The notes beneath the pieces are model-generated. The model was not told the origin of the DNA. It searched no databases and saw only the letters and a list, made by a program, of their open reading frames with translations. A stretch of 64,000 bases of DNA from Baekduia soli (GTDB lineage: Bacteria > Actinomycetota > Thermoleophilia > Solirubrobacterales > Solirubrobacteraceae): NCBI RefSeq assembly GCF_007970665.1, contig NZ_CP042430.1, forward strand, positions 3,782,001-3,846,000. The letters are read 5' to 3'. Position 1 is the stretch's first letter; the number at the start of each line of letters is the position of its first letter. Below are positions 1 to 8,473 of this stretch, piece after piece. A program made the translations under genes and the position numbers.

Positions 1-2
1 CC

Positions 3-431
3 TTCCACCGGATCGCGCTCTCCGAGGTCCTGCTGGACGGCAATGCCGACGGGGTCCTGGCCTACCTGCGCCACTTCTGGAACCACTGGTCGGCGCCGGG
101 CTGGGAGCCCGACGAGGACGCGCTGCGCCGGCTGGCCGCCCACTACGCGCCGCCCGGCGCGTTCACCGCCTCCATCGGCTGGTACCGCGCCGGCTCGGGC
201 ATGGTGGCCACCAGCCTGAGCGAGACCGTCCCCGAGGCCGCCGACCGCATCGCGGTCCCGACGACCGTCCTGTGGCCCGAGCACGACCCGATCTTCCCGC
301 GCGAATGGGCCGACCGCCTCGGCGAGTTCTTCGCCGAGGTGACCGTGCTCGACCTGCCCGGCAGCGGGCACTTCGCGCCGCTGGAGACGCCCGACGGCGT
401 CGCGCGTGCCATCCTCGCCGCCCTGGCGTAG
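3..431 (+). CDS. alpha/beta hydrolase, C-terminal part
   Basis: The gene enters from outside the window, so its start and nucleophile elbow are missing. The visible 142 residues are the C-terminal part of an alpha/beta hydrolase. The segment VLWPEHDPIFP is the usual strand with the acidic residue, and GSGHFAPLE carries the catalytic histidine near the end. A short helix after the histidine (VARAILAAL) closes the fold, as in epoxide-hydrolase-like members. Substrate cannot be told from this part. It is followed within 10 bases by a VOC-family gene on the same strand. Frame and family are well supported; exact function is unknown. Confidence 0.8.
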   Translation, partial: FHRIALSEVLLDGNADGVLAYLRHFWNHWSAPGWEPDEDALRRLAAHYAPPGAFTASIGWYRAGSGMVATSLSETVPEAADRIAVPTTVLWPEHDPIFPREWADRLGEFFAEVTVLDLPGSGHFAPLETPDGVARAILAALA

Positions 432-441
432 GCTGGCCGCG

Positions 442-837
442 ATGCCCACCGGACCGTCCCTCGTCACCGGCGTCGACTTCGTCTCGGTGCCCAGCCGGGA
501 CTTCGACGCGGTCGTCGCGTTCTACGGCGAGACGCTCGGCCTGCCGCGCTCGGCCTATGTCCCCGACCGGGGCTTCGCGGAGTTCGAGACCGGCAACCTG
601 ACGCTCAGCGTCATCCACTCCGAGCGGATGGGCCTGGAGTTCCACCGCCAGCCCAACCCCGTCGCCCTGCACGTCGACGACGTCGCGGCGGCGCGCGCGC
701 AGCTCGAGGGACGGGGCGTCGCGTTCCACGGCGACGTCCTGGACACCGGCGTCTGCCACATGGCCTTCTTCTCGGACCCCGACGGCAACGCCCTCATGCT
801 CCACCACCGCTACGCCCCGCGCACGCCGCCGGCGTGA
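442..837 (+). CDS. VOC family (glyoxalase/dioxygenase-like) protein
   Basis: A 131-residue single-domain protein of the vicinal oxygen chelate superfamily. The start VDFVSVPSRDFDAVVAFYGE and the end HMAFFSDPDGNALMLHHRY are the typical first and last beta-alpha-beta strands, with metal-ligand type residues (Glu/His) in the expected places. I chose the ATG at 442 because the residues before it are not conserved-looking and overlap the upstream hydrolase. Such proteins range from glyoxalase I-like enzymes to fosfomycin or bleomycin resistance proteins; nothing here separates these. It probably shares a transcript with the upstream hydrolase. Confidence 0.85.
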   Translation: MPTGPSLVTGVDFVSVPSRDFDAVVAFYGETLGLPRSAYVPDRGFAEFETGNLTLSVIHSERMGLEFHRQPNPVALHVDDVAAARAQLEGRGVAFHGDVLDTGVCHMAFFSDPDGNALMLHHRYAPRTPPA

Positions 838-864
838 GCCGGGCGCGCGCGAACGACGGCGGTC

Positions 865-1908
865 TCAGCCGGCCGGGACGGCGCCGGCCTCGCGCCGGGC
901 GACCTCGGCGCGCACGACGGGCGCGACCTCGGTCCCGAAGCGCTCGATGGAGCGCAGCACGTCGCGATGGGCGACCGCGCCGACGCTCATCTGGCCGATG
1001 TAGCGGTCGTGGCCGAAGACCTCGTGCTCGTGCAGGATCTTCTCGGCCACCTGCTCGGCCGCGCCGACGGCCAGCGCCCCGCGCGGGGAGCGCAGCGCCT
1101 CGTACTCGGCGCGGCCCGACGGCGGCCAGCCGCGCTCGCGCCCGATCCGGTTCATCATCGCCAGGTAGGGGGCGGCGAACGCCGCGTCGGCCTGCGCGCT
1201 CGTCTCGCCGACGAAGGCGTGGGTGTTGATCGCGACGCGCGTCTGCGCGGGATCGTGGCCGGCCGCGCGGGCGGCGCCGCGGTAGAGCTCGACGAGCGGC
1301 GCGAAGCGTTCGTACTGGCCGCCGATGATCGCGATCGTCAGCGGCAGCCCGAGCGTGCCGGCGCGGACGACCGACTGCGGCGAGCCGCCGACGGCCACCC
1401 AGACCGGGAGGCGCTCCTGGACGGGCCGGGGCCAGACGCCGGCGTCCTGCAGCGGGGCGCGCAGGCGCCCCGACCACGTGACGTGGGTGCTGTCGCGCAG
1501 GCGCAGGAGCAGGTCGAGCTTCTCGGCGTAGAGGTCGTCGTAGTCGTCGAGGTCGTAGCCGAAGAGCGGGAAGGACTCGATGAACGAGCCACGGCCGGCC
1601 ATGATCTCCGCCCGCCCACCCGAGAGCAGGTCGACCTCGGCGAACTGCTGGAAGACGCGCACCGGGTCGTCCGAGCTCAGCACGGTGACGGCGCTGGAGA
1701 GCCGGATGTCCTTCGTGCGCATCGCGACCGCCGCCAGCGCGACGGCGGGCGAGGAGATGAGGAAGTCCTCGCGGTGGTGCTCGCCGATCGCGAAGACGTC
1801 GAGCCGGAGCTGGTCGGCGAGCTCGGCCTCCTCGATGAGCTCCTGCATCCGCTGCTGCGGGCTCACACCAGAGGCGAGGTCGGCGAAGGTGGCGAGTCCG
1901 AGATCCAT
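865..1908 (-). CDS. LLM class flavin-dependent oxidoreductase
   Basis: A 347-residue luciferase-like monooxygenase. It opens with [11 protein letters not shown] and shows the family's IGEHHREDF segment, the [19 protein letters not shown] strand-helix and [15 protein letters not shown], all typical of the TIM-barrel LLM fold that binds FMN or F420. The start at 1908 is the methionine before the conserved first strand; an upstream in-frame methionine at 1941 would add 11 residues. It converges on the VOC gene at 837. Substrate is unknown; many actinobacterial members are F420-dependent, but this branch is often FMN-dependent. Confidence 0.88.
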   Translation of the reverse strand: MDLGLATFADLASGVSPQQRMQELIEEAELADQLRLDVFAIGEHHREDFLISSPAVALAAVAMRTKDIRLSSAVTVLSSDDPVRVFQQFAEVDLLSGGRAEIMAGRGSFIESFPLFGYDLDDYDDLYAEKLDLLLRLRDSTHVTWSGRLRAPLQDAGVWPRPVQERLPVWVAVGGSPQSVVRAGTLGLPLTIAIIGGQYERFAPLVELYRGAARAAGHDPAQTRVAINTHAFVGETSAQADAAFAAPYLAMMNRIGRERGWPPSGRAEYEALRSPRGALAVGAAEQVAEKILHEHEVFGHDRYIGQMSVGAVAHRDVLRSIERFGTEVAPVVRAEVARREAGAVPAG

Positions 1909-1960
1909 GCCGACAGCATAGCGCGCTAGTTGTCTGCGCAACGACCTCTGGGGTGGACCG

Positions 1961-2150
1961 GTTCGCCGGACCGTCCGCCGGCGCCCGCTCGTGCTGCGGA
2001 TGGCCGGCGCCGGGCGCGTCGTGGCCGCCGAGGCGCTGCTGGAGCGCGGCGGCTGGTCGGTGCTCGTCGCGCTGCGCCTGGTCCCCGTCGTGCCCTTCAG
2101 CCCTGTCGGCTACGTCGCGGGCGCGATGCGCGTGCCCCGCCGCCGGGTCC
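1961..2150 (+). pseudogene. TVP38/TMEM64 (DedA-like) membrane protein fragment
   Basis: One frame encodes about 60 residues including [20 protein letters not shown] followed by [13 protein letters not shown]. This is the characteristic re-entrant loop and helix of TVP38/TMEM64 (SNARE-associated Golgi) family proteins. There is no start codon with a membrane N-terminus before it, and after the loop the frame runs into arginine-rich nonsense, so both the N-terminal helices and the C-terminal half are missing. It lies between the divergent LLM gene start and a convergent small gene. I read it as a decayed remnant; a sequencing error cannot explain loss on both sides. Confidence 0.55.
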
Positions 2151-2353
2151 TAGGCCGGCGGCGGGGCGCCGGGCGCGGCGGGCGGGGCGGTCGCGCCGTC
2201 GGGCACGGCCTCGGCCAGGCGGCGGTGCAGGCGGTCGCGCAGCTCGTCGGGGTCGTAGTCGCGCTGGGCGCGGCGGTGGCGGGCGACGATCGCCCCCGTG
2301 GCGGCGACGCCGGCGAGGCCGGCCAGGCCGACGAGCTTCCAGCGCACGGGCAT
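2150..2353 (-). CDS. small single-pass membrane protein, unknown function
   Basis: A 67-residue protein starting MPVRWKLVGLAGLAGVAATG, which is a short basic start and one membrane helix (residues 7-24). A charged stretch follows (RRAQRDYDPDELRDRLHRRL) and the tail is rich in Pro and Ala. The helix-then-DPDELRDRLHRRL layout looks like a conserved small actinobacterial protein, but I do not recognise a named family. It is divergent from the papain-like gene at 2374, with only 20 bases between the two starts, so the two share a promoter region. Confidence 0.6.
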   Translation of the reverse strand: MPVRWKLVGLAGLAGVAATGAIVARHRRAQRDYDPDELRDRLHRRLAEAVPDGATAPPAAPGAPPPA

Positions 2354-2373
2354 CGGCCCGTAGGTTAGGCGCG

Positions 2374-2985
2374 ATGCCCGACGCGTCCCTCACCCTCGCC
2401 GACGCAGTGGCCACCGCGGCCACCGGCGACCTCTGGCTCTTCCGCGGCCGGTCGCTGGCCGACCGGACGATCCAGACCCTCACGAACAGCCCGGTCAACC
2501 ACGTGGGGATGGTCGTGGCCATCGACGACCTGCCGCCGCTGCTGTGGCACGCCGAGCTGGGGCGCACGCTGCCCGACGTCTGGACGGGCGAGCGCCAGCG
2601 CGGCGTGCAGCTGCACCTGCTCGCCGACGCCGTGCGCACGTGGGGCGAGCGCTACGGCCAGCGCGCCTGGACCCGCCAGCTGCTGGGCACGCTGGAGCGC
2701 CGCCACGAGGACCGCCTCATGGAGGTCATCGCACGCTTCGACGGCCGCCCCTTCCCCACGACGCCGGGCCTGGCGCGCCAGTGGCTGACCGGCCGCGTGC
2801 GCCGGCGCGGCTCCTCGCTGGAGACCGTCTACTGCGCCGAGCTCGTGGCGACCACCTACCAGCACATGGGCCTGCTGCCCGACCGACGCCCGGCGAGCTG
2901 GTACGACCCCGGGCGCTTCTGGAGCGGCGACCGGATCGAGCTCGTCGCGCCGTTCGCACTGGCCGGCGAGGTCGCGGTGGGCTAG
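2374..2985 (+). CDS. permuted papain-like (YiiX/NlpC-P60-type) hydrolase
   Basis: A 203-residue protein. Early in the chain DLWLFRGRSLADRTIQTLTN leads to NSPVNHVGMVV, where the histidine is followed by a beta strand. Near the end VYCAELVATTYQHMGLL carries a cysteine at the start of a helix. His-before-Cys with the motif H-x-G-M-V-V and Y-C-A-E-L-V is the pattern of circularly permuted papain-like amidases and peptidases (YiiX, LRAT-related). No signal peptide is seen. The start is the ATG just after the divergent promoter region. Substrate is not predictable; peptidoglycan or lipid amides are typical for the fold. Confidence 0.7.
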   Translation: MPDASLTLADAVATAATGDLWLFRGRSLADRTIQTLTNSPVNHVGMVVAIDDLPPLLWHAELGRTLPDVWTGERQRGVQLHLLADAVRTWGERYGQRAWTRQLLGTLERRHEDRLMEVIARFDGRPFPTTPGLARQWLTGRVRRRGSSLETVYCAELVATTYQHMGLLPDRRPASWYDPGRFWSGDRIELVAPFALAGEVAVG

Positions 2986-2989
2986 GGCT

Positions 2990-3345
2990 CCGAGAGCGCG
3001 CGACGAGCGTGAAGTCCGAGGGGTCCAGGCGCCGCGTGCGGTCCACGTGGGCCCGCATGGAGTCCGGCCCGTTGGCGACGATGCGCCCCTGCGCGTCGCG
3101 GTACCAGGAGTCGCACGCCGCCCGGGCCGTCCCCGCGAAGCGCGCCTGGACGGCGGCGCCGCTGCGCGCGTCGACCTCGGGACGCACGTCGATCGCGGCC
3201 GCCCGGTCGGCCGCGACGTGCTGGAGGGCCTGGTCGGAGATAGGCCGCCTGGGCCTCGTGGTAGACGAGGCGCGAGCCGCCCGAGGTGTTCGCGTTGAGC
3301 CCGTACATGATGAACATGGAGGGGAAGCCTGTCGGGCCACACGCG
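2990..3345 (-). pseudogene. flavin-containing monooxygenase (Baeyer-Villiger type) C-terminal relic
   Basis: Reading leftward, GFPSMFIMYGLNANTSGGS and then LVYHEAQAAY match the end of flavin-containing or Baeyer-Villiger monooxygenases (usual pattern GFPNLFMLYGPNTN). The frame then breaks and continues in another frame as DVRPEVDARSGAAVQARF and ACDSWYRDAQGRIVANGPD, again the family C-terminus. At the break a TAC-ATC pair has become TATC, a two-base loss that is not in a homopolymer. Everything N-terminal to the MYG strand, including the FAD and NADPH motifs, is absent. The relic sits between the papain-like gene and the kinase gene. Confidence 0.65.
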
Positions 3346-3422
3346 GCGGCGCAGCTCGGGCGCGCCGCGCAGCTGCCAGCGCATGAGCGCGCGCAAGCTC
3401 TGAGGCGCGAACCCTCGCGCCG

Positions 3423-4867
3423 TCACTCCACGGTGAACCACAGGACGGCCATCGGCTCGTCCTCGGTCAGCTGCCACGCCGGGTCGCCGAGCAGGAACGC
3501 GACCGTGTCACGGTTGTCGCCCCAGCGCCGCCGGGCCCAGGCCGCGAACGCCTCCACGGTGTCGGCGACACCGATGGACGCCACCGTCGCGGCGTCGATC
3601 TGGCCCAGCGGGATGATGGAGACCCGGCGCACGACGACCGCCCCGAACTCCTGGCCCGTGTGGTCGCGCACGGGCAGGCGCGTGCCGATGCCCGGCACGC
3701 CGCCCTCCAGCTCCCACTCGCGGGCCAGCGAGATCGCGCCGCTGCGTCGGCCCTCGAGGATCGCGGCGATCGACGCCAGGCCCTCCCCACCGTCGTCGGG
3801 GGTGCCGTACTCGAGATAGGGCGCCCGGGCCGAGCGCCACGGCGCCAGCGGGATGCGGGCCACGAGCACGTCCCGCCGCCGGGCGGGCTGTCGACCTCCA
3901 GCGTGCCGCCGAGCGTCGCGATGCGGTCCTGCAGGCCGCGCAGGCCGGTCCCGCGGGCCGGATCGGCGCCGCCGGCGCCGTCGTCGGCCACCGTGGCGAC
4001 GATCGTGTCGGGCTGGTGGGCGACCTCCACGCGCAGCCAGGAGGCTCCGGCGTGCTTGCCCGCGTTGGTCACGGCCTCGCTGACGAGGAAGAAGATGGTC
4101 ACCTCGACGGGCTCGGGCAGACGGCGGTCGGGCAGCGCGTCGATGTGCAGCGGCACCGGCGAGCGCGCCGCCAGGATCTCCAGGGCGGTGCCGAGCCCGT
4201 CGGCCAGGCCGACCGGGTGCAGCCCTCGCGACAGGTCACGCAGCTCCCGCGTGGCCTCCTTGACCTCCTCGCGGGCCCGGCGCATGAGGTCGGCCGCGAC
4301 GTCGGGCGCGTCCTGCAGCCGGCGCTCGGCCAGCGTGAGCAGGTGGGTCGCCGCGACCGCGCGCTGCTGCACGCCGTCGTGGATGTCGCGCCCGATCCGC
4401 CGGCGCTCCTCGTCGATCGCGTGCACCAGCCGCGCGCGGGCGGCGGCCAGCTGCTCCTCGCGCGAGCGCAGCGCGGCCACGTGGCGGTGGCGCTGCACCT
4501 CGCCGGCCGTGCGCTCGGTCAGCAGCGTGAACAGCGCGACGTCGCGGGTCCACGGGATGTCGACCCCGCCCTCGACCCCGACGTGCCCGATGACGCCGCC
4601 CTCGGGGTCGCGCAGGATGACCGAGACCGACGCAGGGCCCATCGGCGCGCGGCCGGGCAGGACGAACTCGCCGCCGGCGCCCGGCACGCCGTCGCGCCAC
4701 TCGGCCAGCACGCGCGCGTGGTCGCCGCGGTGATCGGCGACGTAGACCAGCCGCGCACCGGAGACCTCGGCATACTCGCGGACCAGCGCGCGCAGGAACG
4801 CGCTGCCGACGATGCCCGACGTGCGCTGCACGAGCGTGGCGATCGGGTCGGGGTCCGCGGGCCGCAC
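3423..4867 (-). CDS. GAF-like sensor histidine kinase fused to ASCH-like domain (one frameshift)
   Basis: The first 330 residues form a soluble sensor kinase. A GAF-like sensor region (about 1-125) is followed by a helix and a HisKA_3 box RRRIGRDIHDGVQQRAVAA with the phospho-acceptor His, then an HATPase domain (EAVTNAGKHAGASWL, VADDGAGG, GLRGLQDRIATLGG). The frame then needs one extra base near 3868 (ACGTG instead of ACGGTG), after which it continues as VARIPLAPWRSARAPYLEYG and an ASCH-like domain (ISLAREWELEGGVPGIGTRL to the end, EPMAVLWFTVE). With the base restored the protein is about 481 residues. The kinase likely pairs with a NarL-type regulator encoded elsewhere. The break is probably a consensus error, since both halves are intact. 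Confidence 0.75.
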
Positions 4868-5128
4868 GGGCCGACCCTACCGCCGGGGCCCCGGCCGCCC
4901 GCGACGGGCGCGGGGCCGCGGACGGGCCGTGTGGGGAGCCCCGGAACGGGTAGCCGCCCGATGACGCCCCTGACCCGAGAAGCCGGTGCCGATGACCTGC
5001 CCCTCCCCCATCCCCTGCGCCCCCCGCCCGACCATGCCCGGGTCCGCCTGATACGCCTGCTGATCACGGGGTCGCGGGGCAAGGTCGGGGGCGCCGCTGG
5101 ACACGGGTAGGCTCGGCGAGGACGCGCC

Positions 5129-6157
5129 ATGACCGCACCCCTCCCGACCCCCGCCCCCCTGACGAGCCTGGCCAGCGGCGCCGGCTGCGGCTGCAAGCTG
5201 GCCGCCGCCGACCTGCTGCCCATCGTGGCCGGACTGCCCGCCGCGACCGACGCGCGACTGCTCGTCGGCACCCCCACCGGCGACGATGCCGGGGTCTTCC
5301 GCCTCTCCGACGACCTCGCGCTCGTGCAGACCCTGGACTTCTTCACGCCGCTGGTCGACGACCCCTACGACTTCGGGCGGATCGCCGCCGCCAACGCGCT
5401 GTCGGACGTGTACGCCATGGGCGGCACGCCGCTGACGGCGATGAACATCGTGGCCTTCCCGCTCGAGCAGCAGGGCGGCGACGTGCTGGCGGCCATCCTG
5501 CGCGGCGGGCTGGACGTCGTCACCGAGGCTGGCGCGTCGATCGTCGGCGGCCACTCCATCCGCGACGACGAGCCCAAGTACGGGCTGGCCGTCACGGGCA
5601 CCGTGCACCCCGACCGGATGCTCACGAACGCCGGCGGCCGCGAGGGCGACGCGCTCGTGCTGACCAAGCCGCTCGGCGTGGGCGCGATCGTCACGGCGGC
5701 CAAGCGCGGTGCCGCCGGGCCGGGGCTCGTGCAGGCCGCCGTCGCCGTGATGGTCACGCTCAACGCCCGCGCCGCGCTCGCCGCGCTGGCCGCGGGCGCC
5801 CACGCGATGACCGACGTGACGGGCTTCGGCCTGCTCGGCCACCTGCACAACGTCGCCCGCGAGAGCGGACTGGCCGCCGAGGTCGAGGCCCGCGCGGTGC
5901 CCGCGATCGAGGGCGTCGCCGAGCTGCTGGCCGACGCCGTCGGCGTCTCGGGCGGCAGCCGCCGCAACGCCGAATGGGCCGAGGGCTTCGCCACGTTCGC
6001 CGAGGGCGTCGCCCCCTGGCAGCGCCGGCTGGTCACCGACGCCACAACCTCCGGGGGGCTGCTCGTGGCCGTGGCCCCGGGCGACGCGGCCACGGTGCCC
6101 GGCCCGGTCGTCGGGCACCTCGTCGCCGGGACGCCCGGGACGATCCGCGTCGTCTGA
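5129..6157 (+). CDS. selD: selenide, water dikinase (selenophosphate synthase)
   Basis: A 342-residue protein that makes monoselenophosphate from selenide and ATP, the selenium donor for Sec-tRNA synthesis. The N-terminal glycine-rich loop GAGCGCKLAAADL contains Cys20 and Lys23, matching the catalytic Cys/Sec and Lys of the family; here it is Cys, not Sec. The ATP-binding parts GDDAGVFRL, DFFTPLVDDPYDFGRIAAAN, GGHSIRDDEPKYGLAVTG and TDVTGFGLLGHL are all present and length is normal. The ATG at 5129 lies just upstream of this loop. It is divergent from the kinase gene and about 3 kb before the tRNA-Sec, selB and selA genes with which it works. Confidence 0.96.
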   Translation: MTAPLPTPAPLTSLASGAGCGCKLAAADLLPIVAGLPAATDARLLVGTPTGDDAGVFRLSDDLALVQTLDFFTPLVDDPYDFGRIAAANALSDVYAMGGTPLTAMNIVAFPLEQQGGDVLAAILRGGLDVVTEAGASIVGGHSIRDDEPKYGLAVTGTVHPDRMLTNAGGREGDALVLTKPLGVGAIVTAAKRGAAGPGLVQAAVAVMVTLNARAALAALAAGAHAMTDVTGFGLLGHLHNVARESGLAAEVEARAVPAIEGVAELLADAVGVSGGSRRNAEWAEGFATFAEGVAPWQRRLVTDATTSGGLLVAVAPGDAATVPGPVVGHLVAGTPGTIRVV

Positions 6158-6213
6158 CCGATGAGTCCGGCGCCCCCGCGCCGTCTGCATGACAGACCCC
6201 GGATCAGGAGGAT

Positions 6214-6600
6214 ATGGCCATGCCCAGCACCACGAGCTCCATCACCGAGATCGGCCGCGTGATCATCCCGGTCGCCGACCAGGACCGCGCCCTGGCGTTC
6301 TACACCGAGAAGCTCGGCCTCGACGTCATCGCCGACATCCCCTTCGGCGAGGGCGACCGCTGGATCGAGGTCGCGCCGCCTGGCGCCCGCACCGCCGTGG
6401 CGTTCGGGCCCGTCCTGGACGGCCGCGTCGGCGTCCCGACCGGCGTCAGCTTCAAGACGCCCGACGCCGACGCGCTGCACGACGAGCTGGCCGCGCGCGG
6501 GGTCGACGTCGACGACGTGATCGCGCCGCCCGGCGCGCCGCGGATGTTCTTCTTCCGCGACGCCGACAGCAACACGCTGCACGCCGCGCAGGAGGTCTGA
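6214..6600 (+). CDS. VOC family protein (glyoxalase-like)
   Basis: A 128-residue single VOC domain. It starts with IGRVIIPVADQDRALAFYTE, the canonical opening, and ends with RMFFFRDADSNTLHAAQEV, carrying the family's F-x-D-x-D/N-x-x-x-L pattern. A strong ribosome site AGGAGG lies at 6206-6211, three bases before the ATG; a second in-frame ATG at 6220 has better spacing and may be the real start. It follows selD by 56 bases on the same strand, with a cytochrome gene just after it. Likely a small metal-dependent lyase, isomerase or binding protein; substrate unknown. Confidence 0.85.
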   Translation: MAMPSTTSSITEIGRVIIPVADQDRALAFYTEKLGLDVIADIPFGEGDRWIEVAPPGARTAVAFGPVLDGRVGVPTGVSFKTPDADALHDELAARGVDVDDVIAPPGAPRMFFFRDADSNTLHAAQEV

Positions 6601-6604
6601 GCGC

Positions 6605-7039
6605 GTGGCCTCGGCGGCGCCGGCGCTGAGCCAGCCTCGGCCGGTGCCGCGCCATCGGTGGGCGATCGGGATCCTCGCCGCGGCGGCGGCGGCCGTGGCG
6701 GCCTGCGGCTGCGGTGCGACCCACGGCCCCGCGACGGCGGCGCGCACGATCGCGCCGGCCGGGGCCGGCCCCGTGGGCGGGCTGACGGCGGGCCGCCGGC
6801 TCTACGTCGCGGCCGGGTGCGGCCGCTGCCACGCCCTGCGCGACGCCGGGGCCCGGGGCGGCTCCGGGCCGGACTTCGACACGAGCGAGCGCCTGGACCG
6901 CGCGGGCATCCTGGCCGGCCTGGTCGAGGGCGCCAACGGCATGCCGTCCTACGCGGACCGCCTGCCGTCCGCCCGGCGCGAGCTCCTGGCCGACTACCTG
7001 CTCGCCGTGGCCTGGCGACCGCACCGCCGAGGACGTTGA
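6605..7039 (+). CDS. membrane-anchored c-type cytochrome
   Basis: A 144-residue protein with an N-terminal export segment (residues 19-34, IGILAAAAAAVAAC), possibly a lipoprotein with Cys34. One heme site follows, CGRCH at residues 72-76, and Met113 in NGMPSYADRL is the probable sixth ligand. The end LLADYLLAVAW is the usual last helix of a class I cytochrome c. The start is GTG at 6605, four bases after the previous stop, so it is probably cotranscribed with the VOC gene. It should sit outside the membrane as a small electron carrier; its partner is not encoded nearby. Confidence 0.8.
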   Translation: MASAAPALSQPRPVPRHRWAIGILAAAAAAVAACGCGATHGPATAARTIAPAGAGPVGGLTAGRRLYVAAGCGRCHALRDAGARGGSGPDFDTSERLDRAGILAGLVEGANGMPSYADRLPSARRELLADYLLAVAWRPHRRGR

Positions 7040-7156
7040 GCGGCGGCGGACGACCGGGCGCGTCACAGACCGGTGGCGGTCCGCGCACCGACCGTCTACG
7101 GTGGGCCCTCTGCCACCCGAGCCCGCAGTCGCGTGCTGCGAAAGGACGGACCCTCC

Positions 7157-7417
7157 ATGGCCACGCTGCTGGTGTTCCACGAGGTCGACGACGTCGACCA
7201 CTGGCTCGCGTCCACCCGGCGTGAGGACTTCTTCGGGCCCCTCGGCATCACGACGCGCACGTTCCGCGACCCCACGGGCACCAGCCGCGTCGGCCTCATC
7301 GTCGACGTTCCGGACGTCGCCGCCTTCGAGGCCTCGATGCAGACCGAGGGCGCGGCGGAGGCCATGCGCGCCGACGGGGTGCGCCCGGACACGCTGTTGG
7401 TCCTCGCCGAGGCCTGA
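7157..7417 (+). CDS. small ferredoxin-fold-like protein, unknown function
   Basis: An 86-residue protein starting MATLLVFHEVDDVDHWLAST. It has the beta-alpha-beta rhythm of a dimeric alpha-beta barrel (FHEVDDVDHWL, VGLIVDVPDVAAFEASM, VRPDTLLVLAEA), as in many small stress-response or monooxygenase-like proteins. No catalytic motif is visible. The ATG at 7157 follows a purine-rich stretch (GAAAGGACGG) that can serve as the ribosome site; extending upstream adds residues of low quality. Function unknown. Confidence 0.65.
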   Translation: MATLLVFHEVDDVDHWLASTRREDFFGPLGITTRTFRDPTGTSRVGLIVDVPDVAAFEASMQTEGAAEAMRADGVRPDTLLVLAEA

Positions 7418-7678
7418 CCCCGCACGCGTCGGCGCACCACGGCCCACGCGACGGCCTGCAGCCGCGCGGCCTCCGGGGGGTCGCGCGACGCCGCCGCACG
7501 GCCGGGCTTGACGGCGCGGGGCTCTCCCCCAAGGTCGCACGGGACGGTCGGGGACCGGGCCGTACTGCTCAACGGCGCTCGCGAGAATCTGTGACGTGAT
7601 CTTGCTCGAGGCGCTGACCTCGTATTGCGCAGGGCTGCTCATCGTGATGGCGTCAGCCTGCCAGCGAGCTGCGGCGGC
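7418..7678. other. intergenic stretch, start of a lower-GC segment
   Basis: No gene found. From about 7560 rightward the base composition becomes visibly less GC-rich than the flanks, with words such as GAGAATCTGTGACGTGATC. This lower-GC character continues through the hydrolase at 7679-8473 to about 9090. No terminal repeats, transposase or integrase are visible. Confidence 0.4.
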
Positions 7679-8473
7679 TCATCGAAGACGAGCGTAGAAC
7701 GCGCGCATCGCCGCGTTGAACGCCTCCGGGCACTCCAGGTTGCTCATGTGTCCGGCGGCGGGGATGAGCACGAGCTCCGCGTCCGGGATTGCGGACGCGA
7801 ACTGTCGCGCCACCGTCAGCGGAGAGCGCGCGTCGCGCTCGCCCCAGATGAGCAGCGTCGGAACGGCGATGTGCGGCAGGACATCCCGGAGGTCGGCCTC
7901 GGCCATAGCCGCGAGCGCGACTCGCACGCTCTCACGGCGGACGTCGGCAGCGATGGCGGTGAGCAGTTCAGCCGCGTCAGCCGGCGGCTCGCCGGCGAAA
8001 AGTCCAGGCAATGACGGCCGGCCTGTCTGCGCGGCCCCGGCGAGCATGCGCTCGACGCTCCTGACGCGCGTGCGGACCTCGGCCTCCGGAAGCGACCCCT
8101 TCCAGCCCGCGTAGGTGTCGGCGAGCACGAGCGTCGCCACTGCCTGCGGCCGGCGCCGGTAGAGCTCAAGGGCGACGGTGCCTCCCCACGACAGCCCGCA
8201 GACGTGCGCCGGTGCGCCGACCGCGTCGATGAGCGCCCCGAGCGCCGTCGCGTACCCGGCCAGCCCGAGCCCGGCCGGCACGTCGGAGGACCGACCGGCG
8301 CCCGGCTCATCCCACGCGATGACGGTGAAGTCATCCGACAGGCCGGCCATCTGCGGCCGCCACTCGCGTGCATCGCCGGCGGCGCCATGGACCAGGACGA
8401 GCGGTGGCCCGTCGCCTGCGCGGTAGTAGACGACATCCAAGCCGGCCACGCGAAGCGTCGACGAGCTCGGCAT
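7679..8473 (-). CDS. alpha/beta hydrolase
   Basis: A 264-residue alpha/beta hydrolase with all parts. LVLVHGAAGDAREWRPQM gives the oxyanion-hole HG motif, and WDEPGAGRSSDV follows. HVCGLSWGGTVALEL contains the nucleophile Ser in G-x-S-x-G, LLIWGERDARSPL the acid Asp, and AAGHMSNLECPEAF the His. The start was set at the methionine before PSSSTLRV; an earlier methionine would add seven residues. Its codons use A or T in third position more often than neighbours, suggesting a different origin. It stands alone, convergent with the small gene at 7157. Similar proteins are 3-oxoadipate enol-lactonases or peroxidase-like hydrolases; the substrate is not clear. Confidence 0.85.
   Translation of the reverse strand: MPSSSTLRVAGLDVVYYRAGDGPPLVLVHGAAGDAREWRPQMAGLSDDFTVIAWDEPGAGRSSDVPAGLGLAGYATALGALIDAVGAPAHVCGLSWGGTVALELYRRRPQAVATLVLADTYAGWKGSLPEAEVRTRVRSVERMLAGAAQTGRPSLPGLFAGEPPADAAELLTAIAADVRRESVRVALAAMAEADLRDVLPHIAVPTLLIWGERDARSPLTVARQFASAIPDAELVLIPAAGHMSNLECPEAFNAAMRAFYARLR

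Noticed and set aside
4868-5128. Riboswitch or small gene before selD
   Set aside because: No frame or conserved motif stands out in the 261-base gap; probably just the divergent promoters.
5186-5200. Possible selenocysteine in SelD
   Set aside because: The catalytic codon in GCGCK is TGC, i.e. cysteine, not TGA.
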